From JAAYYM01 sp964483155 (lineage in GTDB: Bacteria > Bacillota > Clostridia > Lachnospirales > Lachnospiraceae), in NCBI GenBank assembly GCA_964483155.1, contig CAZAAC010000034.1, forward strand, positions 1 through 27,140: a stretch of DNA of 27,140 nt, read 5' to 3'. Position numbers and translations under genes: made by a program. The notes under the pieces were generated by a model that saw nothing but the letters and a program-made list of their open reading frames with translations, searched no databases and was not told the DNA's origin. Of this stretch, positions 7,622 through 13,901 are shown piece after piece (position 1 is the stretch's first letter; every line of letters begins with the position of its first letter).

Positions 7622-7665
7622 TAAAGAAATTACCCATATCCGTTTGGAAATGAGTAATTTCTTTA
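7622..7665 (-). terminator. Probable terminator of the VapD-like operon
   Basis: Arms 7622-7637 and 7650-7665 form a 16-bp stem with one G-U wobble in the minus-strand transcript, around a 12-base loop. It follows the VapD-like stop by about 20 bases. The U-tract is weak (TTTATTC). The truncated Rhs reading frame begins inside it, marking a recombination junction. Confidence 0.6.
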
Positions 7666-7686
7666 ATGGTAAATCTATATAATAAT

Positions 7687-7956
7687 TTACAATTCAACAT
7701 CCTCTTCGTCTTCATCCATGCTATCGAGAATCATTTGTCTGATATCAAAAATATCTGTAATGACTGTTGCGTCCATACTTCCCTCGCAATTAATAAGCCA
7801 CTGAAAATGATTATACAGTTCCTCCGTGAATTGAAGGAGTTCTGGCTTCGTCATTGTTAAGTTTGAAATATATCCAGACCATTGTCTGTGAGAAAAGCCC
7901 TGTTTGAGCATATAACGCTTTATTTCCGCATAAGCTCTTTTGGATTCACTAGCCAA
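7687..7956 (-). CDS. VapD-like (Cas2-fold ribonuclease family) protein
   Basis: 89 residues. The segment SKRAYAEIKRYMLKQGFSHRQWSGYIS, followed by a helix ending in FQWL and then a short DIRQMI strand region, follows the VapD family (a Cas2-like ferredoxin fold; characterised members are endoribonuclease toxins). The usual first strand with an Asp (AFD-type) is not present in this frame, so the protein may be an N-terminally short variant. The start is TTG at 7956, supported by AAGGAG 7 bases upstream, and overlaps the preceding gene's stop by 8 bases, indicating translational coupling. The C-terminus is very acidic (DEDEEDVEL). The pair may be a toxin-antitoxin module. Family assignment is from sequence memory. 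Confidence 0.6.
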   Translation of the reverse strand: MASESKRAYAEIKRYMLKQGFSHRQWSGYISNLTMTKPELLQFTEELYNHFQWLINCEGSMDATVITDIFDIRQMILDSMDEDEEDVEL

Positions 7957-8242
7957 TTGCTTTCTCCTTGCTGTAAAATGCCTTTAAATCATCAGTGCTT
8001 GAATCGGACGTATCATACCAAAGCCAATCAAGGATATTATCCATAAACCAATCTGTCTGTGATAACTTCAAAATCAGCGAACCACAGGTGGTAAAAATGC
8101 CGTTCGTATACCAATCATTTTCATCATTCATCATTCCTCTTTTTGCAAAAGAATTTGAAAGATACTGATTGATTTTATCGATATCATATTTTCCCTCACG
8201 AAGAATCTTTTCTTCATTAAGAGTAATCAACATCTTCATCAT
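7949..8242 (-). CDS. Partner protein of the VapD-like gene, putative antitoxin
   Basis: 97 residues beginning MMKMLITLNEEKI, with a strong AAGGAGGG upstream of the ATG. It is small, acidic and soluble-looking, and directly precedes and overlaps the VapD-like gene. A small upstream gene translationally coupled to a VapD-type gene is the usual order of antitoxin then toxin. I do not recognise the family. Its C-terminal segment (YDTSDSSTDDLKAFYSKEK) loosely resembles the first strand and helix of VapD proteins, so a split or frameshifted larger VapD-type gene is an alternative reading. Confidence 0.6.
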   Translation of the reverse strand: MMKMLITLNEEKILREGKYDIDKINQYLSNSFAKRGMMNDENDWYTNGIFTTCGSLILKLSQTDWFMDNILDWLWYDTSDSSTDDLKAFYSKEKAIG

Positions 8243-8315
8243 AGTATATCCCTCCTTGATAGATTTATTCTAGCACAAATTCTATGTATGCGGTAGAAAA
8301 ATCTGATTATTTCTA

Positions 8316-8450
8316 TTATACAACACACCCTTTTATCCATATCTTAAATGGAAAGTCCATGATTTCAATATCTGCCTGCCTCTCTGCAAGGGTGACCTTT
8401 TGATTGCGCTGATACATTGTTTTTGATTTCTTTGGTAGTTGATATTCCAT
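8316..8450 (-). CDS. Small hypothetical protein (44 residues)
   Basis: A short frame, ATG at 8450 to TAA at 8316-8318, with GAGGAGG 6 bases upstream of the start. The peptide begins MEYQLPKKSKTMYQRNQKVT and ends FPFKIWIKGCVV. It is basic at the start and hydrophobic at the end. The strong ribosome binding site is the main reason to list it. Its last codons overlap a TATAAT (8315-8320, minus) that could serve as the -10 box for the downstream putative antitoxin gene. It could be a leader peptide or the 5' end of a truncated gene. Not recognised. Confidence 0.4.
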   Translation of the reverse strand: MEYQLPKKSKTMYQRNQKVTLAERQADIEIMDFPFKIWIKGCVV

Positions 8451-8470
8451 TTACATCCTCCTCGATAATA

Positions 8471-8545
8471 TTATTTAAAAAACATATGAAAAATGTCTTT
8501 CCAAGTAGTTGAAATAATTACAAGTGAAAAAACGATTCCCCTGAA
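8471..8545 (-). pseudogene. 3' tail fragment of the small membrane-protein gene family
   Basis: The minus-strand frame reads FSLVIISTTWKDIFHMFFK then TAA (8471-8473). It matches the C-terminus of the intact membrane protein at 13152-13607 (CIAFLVIFNMWKDIFNLVF). Only the last ~25 codons remain. A second such tail is at 9564-9610. Confidence 0.6.
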
Positions 8546-8575
8546 ATAACAGCGAAGCAAGTGCCTTCCTTGTAT

Positions 8576-9340
8576 CTATTTCGTTTCTGTCTCTGCTCCT
8601 AATTCCACTTCTAGTGTGCTTCCTGCTTTTTTACTTTCCAAATTTTCATAGTACCAAAAGTATTCCGTCTCTCCAAAAACATCATAGGGTACTATTCCAC
8701 TTGGACTTTGTCCTTCTACTTTTAAATTATAGATCTCTTTAGTGGATGTTATTCCCCACGCAAATCTTGTGTTTTCGGGATCCACATTCATATCCTGATT
8801 ATAATCGCTGAATATGAACATCGTTTTAATCATTTCTAAATCTGTTCCTGTTTTTTTTGCTCCTTTTCTAGCTTCTACTGGTTCCGTAGCTAAAAAGGTA
8901 TATTTTGTTTCTCCATCTATTTCTTTTTTACGGAATTTTGTAAGAGCAAGGCATTCTTCTTTCTTATTTTTTACCGAGCGAGTATAGACTAGTAAATATT
9001 TGTCACTTTCAAATTGCTGAATGATCTCATCTATATTCCTGTGATATTGCTCTTTCTCATCTAGTGCAAAATTTGCATTTGAGATTGCTTGTTGGATACT
9101 GTCATAATAGGAACTATCCGGGATATCTTCTTCTGCCCTTTGTTGTTTCAGGTCCTTGGCATTATACTCTATATAGACTTCTGGTTTTTCTTCTGTCTCT
9201 TCTGTCGTATCATTCCAGTGATACTTTTCTATACATTTATACAAAATAATGTTTCCCGCCATCAACACCACTGAAAGCAATACCATGGAAGCCATAACAA
9301 TCACCAATATCTTTAGTATTTTTTTAATTTTCTTTTTCAT
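8576..9340 (-). CDS. Single-pass membrane protein, candidate orphan immunity protein
   Basis: 254 residues from the preferred ATG at 9340, which has AGGAGAG just upstream; an in-frame ATG at 9361 lacks a ribosome binding site. A Lys-rich N-terminus (MKKKIKKILK) is followed by one transmembrane segment (about residues 11-34), and the remaining ~220 residues would face outside the cell. The external part is acidic and mixed alpha/beta with no motif I recognise. The gene starts about 50 bases after the stop of a toxin-tail-like fragment (9391-9558), the same order as the toxin-immunity pairs at 2.1-7.3 kb. I therefore suggest a retained immunity gene whose toxin has been lost. An unrelated membrane or lipoprotein-like function is possible. 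Confidence 0.55.
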   Translation of the reverse strand: MKKKIKKILKILVIVMASMVLLSVVLMAGNIILYKCIEKYHWNDTTEETEEKPEVYIEYNAKDLKQQRAEEDIPDSSYYDSIQQAISNANFALDEKEQYHRNIDEIIQQFESDKYLLVYTRSVKNKKEECLALTKFRKKEIDGETKYTFLATEPVEARKGAKKTGTDLEMIKTMFIFSDYNQDMNVDPENTRFAWGITSTKEIYNLKVEGQSPSGIVPYDVFGETEYFWYYENLESKKAGSTLEVELGAETETK

Positions 9341-9390
9341 TTTTTTCTCTCCTAAATGCATTGATACTGCTACTATATTTTGAAAAAGTA

Positions 9391-9558
9391 TTATTCTAAA
9401 ACAGATGTGTGGGCAAACAGTGTATACTTTACATCATTTATCTCTACATCATATAATGTAGTATTTGCACCAAGAACTTTATTTTTTGAAACATTATTTT
9501 GAAGCCAACGAATATCGTTTTTTCTATTATTGGCGGCAATATTCCATAAAGTATAATA
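9391..9558 (-). pseudogene. C-terminal fragment of an unknown gene, possibly a toxin tip
   Basis: The frame is open from just after a TAA at 9559-9561 to a TAA at 9391-9393 and reads LWNIAANNRKNDIRWLQNNV, then VLGANTTLYDVEI and ends TLFAHTSVLE. It has no start codon context and abuts the stop codon of the decayed gene upstream. Its position directly before a membrane protein gene suggests a truncated polymorphic-toxin C-terminus. Not recognised as a specific family. Confidence 0.45.
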
Positions 9559-9563
9559 TTAAT

Positions 9564-9773
9564 TTAAAAAAACATAAGAAAAATATCTTTCCAAGTAGTT
9601 AAAATGATTACTATCATAAGTATTTGACAAACTATTTAGTCTGTTTACCGAATAGATTCCTTCTGTCTCATGAGTGGCATCTTCTGCTATAACTCCTGTC
9701 GTATTGCTTAATAAATTACATCCGCCAAGGGAGCTATCAAGATAAAACTTAGTATAATAATTACTTTTTTCAC
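9564..9773 (-). pseudogene. Frameshifted lipoprotein remnant fused to a membrane-protein tail
   Basis: A GTG at 9773 with AGGAG upstream begins KKVIIILSFILI, a signal-peptide start. The frame then shifts, and a second frame gives the lipobox SSLGGC, NLLSNTTGV and DATHETEGIYSVNRL. The last part matches DATHETEGIYIVKQI of the intact lipoprotein at 11871-13124. The homology stops after about 60 codons and runs out of frame into ILTTWKDIFLMFF-TAA, the 3' tail of the membrane-protein family also found at 13152. The locus is therefore a deletion fusion plus a frameshift and cannot encode a working lipoprotein. Confidence 0.75.
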
Positions 9774-9862
9774 TTTTTTCTCCTAACCCATATTTTTGTC
9801 TGGGAAGTCACCATATTTCTTTAAATTTTTTTATATTTTAATCTTGACATATTCTCAATGGA

Positions 9863-10336
9863 CTAATAATATTTGTTAAGATTTGTTAAAAATTCTATTA
9901 TTTCTTTCCTATTATCCAAACTATCTGTTTTTTCAAAAAGCGTCTTTAGTATCAGCGTTATTACAATTCCTAAAGGAATCATAACTATTCCTAGATATAT
10001 TTCCGGAATAATAAACCACAAAATTCCAATCCAAAAAAGAACTAATATAATTCTCAAAACATGCTTTACCCAACTTATAACAGCAAATCTTCCAATTACA
10101 ATAGAATGTTCTTGATTTTCTTCTATAATTGCTTCAAACCATTTAAATCCTCCTTTACTTAATCCTTTTCCAGTATAATATACACTTATACTATCTTCAT
10201 TTATTCTACTGAGATAACAATCTGATAGGTACATGTTTGAGATTGAAAAATCATATGTCCTCTTTTTCAAAATTGCTAAATAATCTTTCTTATTTAGGCA
10301 ACAATCTATTATATTAGTACTACATAACTCTGCCAT
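9863..10336 (-). CDS. Two-TM protein of unknown function, candidate orphan immunity protein
   Basis: 157 residues, ATG at 10336 with GGGGGAG 7 bases upstream. Residues 1-88 are a soluble N-terminal part with several Cys residues near the start. A hydrophobic hairpin of two membrane segments follows at about 90-131 (HVLRIILVLFWIGILWFI and YLGIVMIPLGIVITLIL), then a short charged tail. It starts 24 bases after the stop of an Rhs-derived fragment (10361-10518), which is where an immunity gene would lie. Membrane immunity proteins usually protect against toxins that act at the membrane, but that is inference. No family recognised. Confidence 0.55.
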   Translation of the reverse strand: MAELCSTNIIDCCLNKKDYLAILKKRTYDFSISNMYLSDCYLSRINEDSISVYYTGKGLSKGGFKWFEAIIEENQEHSIVIGRFAVISWVKHVLRIILVLFWIGILWFIIPEIYLGIVMIPLGIVITLILKTLFEKTDSLDNRKEIIEFLTNLNKYY

Positions 10337-10360
10337 TTTCTACTCCCCCTTATGAAATAT

Positions 10361-10518
10361 TTATCCTAATCCACATCCATGACAAAATCCCAAAGACTTT
10401 GTCAAACCATCCATCTTTTCTTTCATATTAAGATGTCCAAAAGTTTCTGTATAGCTTATGTTTTGTATTCCCTTGCTTGCGCAAAGTAAGTCTGTGCTAT
10501 CTTATCATACTGATTGAA
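10361..10518 (-). pseudogene. Remnant of an Rhs core plus toxin C-terminus
   Basis: Directly after the lipoprotein stop codon (10519-10521) the next codon opens FNQYDKIAQTYFAQAREY, clearly the Rhs-core motif also seen here as YRYDEIGNTWHANAREY. It stops at a TAA (10456-10458). In another frame the sequence continues TETFGHLNMKEKMDGL and ends in GFCHGCGLG-TAA (10361-10363), probably the end of the toxin tip. The central ~150 or more codons of core and linker are missing. This is a third, destroyed Rhs cassette. Confidence 0.7.
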
Positions 10519-11733
10519 TTATTCATTTACCTTATAAGTCATCGCAATATTATAATCATAGTCATTTCCGTTTATTACAATCAGATAATCACCTTGCCAA
10601 TCAAATGCATATTCCTTACTTTCTGGAAGCGTAAAAAGTTCTTCTTGTTTTTCTTCATTTAACTTTTGTCGATAGATTTTATAATTCCTTAAAAGATATA
10701 TTGTACTATTCTCATAGCCAATAATTCTAGTTTTATTGTCTTTCGTTTCATAAGTAATACTGTTTTTTCCATTTGTTGGATCTAACTGAAATAGAATATC
10801 TCTATCTAGATTGCTTTGATAATATTTAGGGTTTATCCATGGCATACGCGATCCCTGTATCACTCCAAAAATTTCCCCGTTTTCAGTAGTAAGAAACTTC
10901 TCGTAGATATTGCCGCTCTCAGAATTTTTATAACAGGAAAGTGGTTGCCATTCATCCTCCCCTTCTACTTTATATTGAAATGCCTGCGGTGTAGATTGTG
11001 CTTCAAAATTACTTTTAAATACAACTTGTTTTCCATAATAATCAACCTCCGCCTCCTGCTCAAATAATAAAACTCTGTTCGATTTCTCTTCTCGTACACA
11101 CTTAATCTGATAGTAATTTCTGCTTAAATCAAAATATCTGCTGATGACCATTCCTTGATACCGTAGTTTCTGTTCCTTTCCAGATATATCTTCCTCTGAA
11201 AACAATGTATTCATATTGATACTATTTGTTGCTATATTTTCCTCTATTGGACAAATGTAAGTATCTTTGTAATCCACATAGCCATACAACAAATAGCCAT
11301 TATAAATATTAAAGTGAAATCCAGAACCCTCACATTCAAATACAACGGTTTCTTCACCTGTGATCAAATTCTTTTTAATTAACTTATTATGATAATCTTT
11401 TCCTTTTTGCTCGATAAAATAAATAGAATCTTTATTTTGTATAAATTGATTTATATTTGCATTTTCAACGACTTTTTCAATTTTATCTTCCTGTATCGCA
11501 TATTTGTAAATTCCATTTTCATTCAAATATAAATACTCTTCATTACTCTTATCTGAATTTTGATGCGCATTTAACCTGTAAACAGAATAGATTTCTCCTG
11601 ACCACTTCTCATCAGCAATAGTAGCTTGATTCCCTCTATATATAATACTATTAGATGCATAATCTAATAATTTGCACCCGCAAAGTGAAATGGAAATGAT
11701 AAGGATTTCTATTACAATTCTTCTTTTTTTCAT
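10519..11733 (-). CDS. Predicted lipoprotein, beta-propeller-like, paralogue 1
   Basis: 404 residues. The N-terminus MKKRRIVIEILIISISLCGC is a type II signal peptide with Cys20 as lipid anchor; Cys18 at the -2 position is unusual. The mature part has repeated beta-rich segments of the form 'Y.Y..NGIY.Y', 'IYF.EQ', 'LIKKNLITGEET' and 'NKTRIIGYENSTIYLLRNYKIYRQ', resembling the DUF5050/beta-propeller style of extracytoplasmic Firmicute lipoproteins. It is clearly homologous along its length to the 417-residue protein encoded at 11871-13124. A short ORF fragment (11750-11870) lies between the two. The ribosome binding site is weak (AGAAGG about 12 bases upstream). Function unknown; it could be an immunity-type or envelope protein kept with these cassettes. 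Confidence 0.7.
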   Translation of the reverse strand: MKKRRIVIEILIISISLCGCKLLDYASNSIIYRGNQATIADEKWSGEIYSVYRLNAHQNSDKSNEEYLYLNENGIYKYAIQEDKIEKVVENANINQFIQNKDSIYFIEQKGKDYHNKLIKKNLITGEETVVFECEGSGFHFNIYNGYLLYGYVDYKDTYICPIEENIATNSINMNTLFSEEDISGKEQKLRYQGMVISRYFDLSRNYYQIKCVREEKSNRVLLFEQEAEVDYYGKQVVFKSNFEAQSTPQAFQYKVEGEDEWQPLSCYKNSESGNIYEKFLTTENGEIFGVIQGSRMPWINPKYYQSNLDRDILFQLDPTNGKNSITYETKDNKTRIIGYENSTIYLLRNYKIYRQKLNEEKQEELFTLPESKEYAFDWQGDYLIVINGNDYDYNIAMTYKVNE

Positions 11734-11749
11734 ATTAGTCTATACCTTC

Positions 11750-11870
11750 TTAGCATATATTTTGGTTGTTGTTTGAAAAATCTCCAATCATAGGATTACT
11801 AATTCCTAAAATAGATATGACCGAAGGTTCTTTATTTATTGCGCTAATAGCTTCGCTCAATGTATTCTTT
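11750..11870 (-). pseudogene. Short C-terminal gene fragment between the lipoprotein paralogues
   Basis: Between the stop of one lipoprotein and the start of the next, a minus-strand frame reads NTLSEAISAINKEPSVISIL, then GISNPMIGDFSNNNQNIC and TAA (11750-11752). There is no start or ribosome binding site. Position suggests the tail of a deleted toxin or Rhs gene, parallel to the fragments at 9391 and 10361. Low confidence in identity. Confidence 0.35.
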
Positions 11871-13124
11871 TTATTGTATATTCGTGTCCTTTATTTTATA
11901 TGTAGCGGCCACTTCATAATCATGTTTATAATCATCATACCTGATTATTAGATAGTCTCCCTGCCAGTCAAATAGATACTCATCATTTCGTGGTATTTCT
12001 ATCAATTCTTCTAGTTTTTCACTATTGACTGCTTGACGATAGATTTTATAGTCCCGTAAAAGATATATCATACTATCCTGGTAGCCTATGATTCTTGTTC
12101 GGTTATCCTCTGCATCAAAAATAATGCTACTTTCCCTAGTCTGTGGATTTAACTGAAATAAAATATCTCTATCAAGATCTCTCTGATACATTTGATAATT
12201 ATATTGGACATTGCTCGGAATTGAAATTAATCCTATAATAGTTCCATTCTCTACAGTAAGATAGTTCCCATATATTCCAGCATGATTGTCTACAAAGCAG
12301 CTCAATAAATGCCATTCCTGTTCTCCTTCAATATTATATTGAAATGAATCTAATGTGGACTCGCCCTCCGTAACATTTCTGAATACTATTCTTTTCCCAT
12401 AAAAATCAATAGCTTCCTCTTCATAATCATACATTAATGTTCGATTCGTTTTCTCTTCCCTGATATAATTTATATCATAATATCCTTCTTCTACATCATA
12501 TTGCCTACAGATAACCATTCCTTTATATACCGTTGTTTGTTGTTTACCTGTGACATCATCTTCCTTAAATAGCAAATTAACGTCAACACTTTCTTCCTCT
12601 GGGTTTCCTCCCAATGGACAAATATAAGTATATTTATGATCTTTGCATTCATCCCATATCAAATTATCATTATAAATACTTAGACTGATAGAATCACTTT
12701 CCGATTTTACAATCAAGGTTTCCTCACCTGTTCGATAATTCTTTTTTATTAATCTACTAGGAGGTTTGTTTCCATCTTCATGAGGCGTGTAATAGAGATA
12801 GTCACCAGCTATTTCAAAATCATAAATATTCATATTCGAAACAATTTTATCTAACTTTTTATCTTGTATAGAGTAATGATATATTCCCATCATATTTCCA
12901 TAGAAATAATCTTCATTACTTTTAGATCGGTTTATATTAGAATTTATCTGCTTTACTATATAGATTCCTTCTGTCTCATGAGTTGCATCCTGTGAAGAAT
13001 TTACCTTGCAAATTATATCCTCAAAAACATTCATTGCGCCTCTTGAAACAGAATCAAATAAACTGCATCCTGTAAGAAAAGCAATACTTACAACACATAT
13101 TACACTGATTTTAATTCTCTTCAC
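11871..13124 (-). CDS. Predicted lipoprotein, beta-propeller-like, paralogue 2
   Basis: 417 residues. The signal peptide MKRIKISVICVVSIAFLTGC has a standard lipobox (LTGC, Cys20). The mature protein is acidic and rich in aromatic residues, with repeated beta segments such as YFYGNMMGIYHYSIQDKK, LIKKNYRTGEETLIV and YMIYLLRDYKIYRQ-like stretches, aligned throughout with the 404-residue paralogue. It follows a small four-TM protein gene by about 27 bases, so the two form an operon from the promoter near 13.7 kb. Remnants of the same gene pair occur at 8471-8545 and 9564-9773, so the pair was once present in several copies. Function not known; extracytoplasmic and membrane-anchored by prediction. 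Confidence 0.7.
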   Translation of the reverse strand: MKRIKISVICVVSIAFLTGCSLFDSVSRGAMNVFEDIICKVNSSQDATHETEGIYIVKQINSNINRSKSNEDYFYGNMMGIYHYSIQDKKLDKIVSNMNIYDFEIAGDYLYYTPHEDGNKPPSRLIKKNYRTGEETLIVKSESDSISLSIYNDNLIWDECKDHKYTYICPLGGNPEEESVDVNLLFKEDDVTGKQQTTVYKGMVICRQYDVEEGYYDINYIREEKTNRTLMYDYEEEAIDFYGKRIVFRNVTEGESTLDSFQYNIEGEQEWHLLSCFVDNHAGIYGNYLTVENGTIIGLISIPSNVQYNYQMYQRDLDRDILFQLNPQTRESSIIFDAEDNRTRIIGYQDSMIYLLRDYKIYRQAVNSEKLEELIEIPRNDEYLFDWQGDYLIIRYDDYKHDYEVAATYKIKDTNIQ

Positions 13125-13151
13125 CCTATTATCTCCTCGTACAATACTATT

Positions 13152-13607
13152 TTAAAAAACCAAATTAAAAATATCTTTCCACATATTAAAAATAACTAAA
13201 AACGCTATGCACAATTCTGCTGGAATCATAGCAAAATAGGTGACATTTTTATAAAATTTATCTCTATCTGTTTCTATCTTTGCATTTCTTAATGCACTTA
13301 TTTTATATATACCACTACTTATCATGGAAAGTGGTGCTAAAAAAACAACTGTATATGCAGAAAATATTATAATTAGTACATTTGTAAAAAAGATAGACAA
13401 GAATACTATACTCTCTAATTTTTTTCTTTTTCGCATATAATTCAAAGCTAAAATCAGGATAATGCACTCCATTGCCAAAAACAAAATACGTATACTTTGT
13501 TCTCCAATTTTTTCAGTTAGCAACATATATACCATCGAAACTACAACAGCATACATGATTATTGATAGTATTTTCAATTCATTCAAATGAATACGATTCA
13601 CTGTCAT
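13152..13607 (-). CDS. Small polytopic membrane protein
   Basis: About 151 residues from the ATG at 13607, which has GGAG 8 bases upstream; an in-frame GTG at 13616 has no suitable site. Hydrophobic segments predict four helices: LSIIMYAVVVSMVYMLL, ILFLAMECIILILAL, SIVFLSIFFTNVLIIIFSAY with the following FLAPLSMISSG stretch, and the C-terminal FAMIPAELCIAFLVIF. It ends MWKDIFNLVF, and this tail is duplicated as relics at 8471 and 9564. It is the first gene of the membrane-protein/lipoprotein operon. No family recognised. Confidence 0.65.
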   Translation of the reverse strand: MTVNRIHLNELKILSIIMYAVVVSMVYMLLTEKIGEQSIRILFLAMECIILILALNYMRKRKKLESIVFLSIFFTNVLIIIFSAYTVVFLAPLSMISSGIYKISALRNAKIETDRDKFYKNVTYFAMIPAELCIAFLVIFNMWKDIFNLVF

Positions 13608-13692
13608 TACACTCACTCCATGGTCTTAATCTATTAACGTTTTTCATAAAAAACTGTTAATCATTTACGATTATTTACGATTCTTTCCTCTT

Positions 13693-13723
13693 ATTATAAT
13701 AACACTTTATTCTATATAATCAA
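13693..13723 (-). promoter_or_regulatory. Candidate promoter of the membrane-protein/lipoprotein operon
   Basis: On the minus strand TTGATT (13718-13723) and a perfect TATAAT (13693-13698) are 19 bases apart, slightly long. They lie about 85 bases upstream of the first gene. A tandem ATTTACGATT repeat (around 13664-13684) falls just downstream and could be an operator. Confidence 0.4.
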
Positions 13724-13842
13724 CATAATTACATGTTTATACATTCACTTTTGACAATTTCTTTTCTTTTTATGAATGTCAGTGAATACCTATGCCAGAG
13801 ATGGTGATCAAGTGTGATTCAAATATATCCCTATATGCAAAA

Positions 13843-13868
13843 TACAGGCTACCCGAAAGTAGCCTGTA
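13843..13868 (-). terminator. Rho-independent terminator of the DHH-TIR operon
   Basis: Perfect 10-bp stem TACAGGCTAC (13843-13852) with GTAGCCTGTA (13859-13868) and a 6-base loop. It is followed on the minus strand by TTTTGC. It lies about 33 bases past the TIR gene stop. Confidence 0.85.
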
Positions 13869-13901
13869 CCTTTATAAAAGTGATGATATAATGAATAAAC
13901 T

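Noticed and set aside
7630..7665. Possible fusion of the Rhs frame with the VapD operon
   Set aside because: An in-frame TAA (7630-7632) inside the terminator separates them, so no fusion protein can be made.
13660..13690. Start of a CRISPR or tandem repeat array (ATTTACGATT twice)
   Set aside because: Only two short adjacent copies with no spacers; no CRISPR array is seen anywhere in the window.
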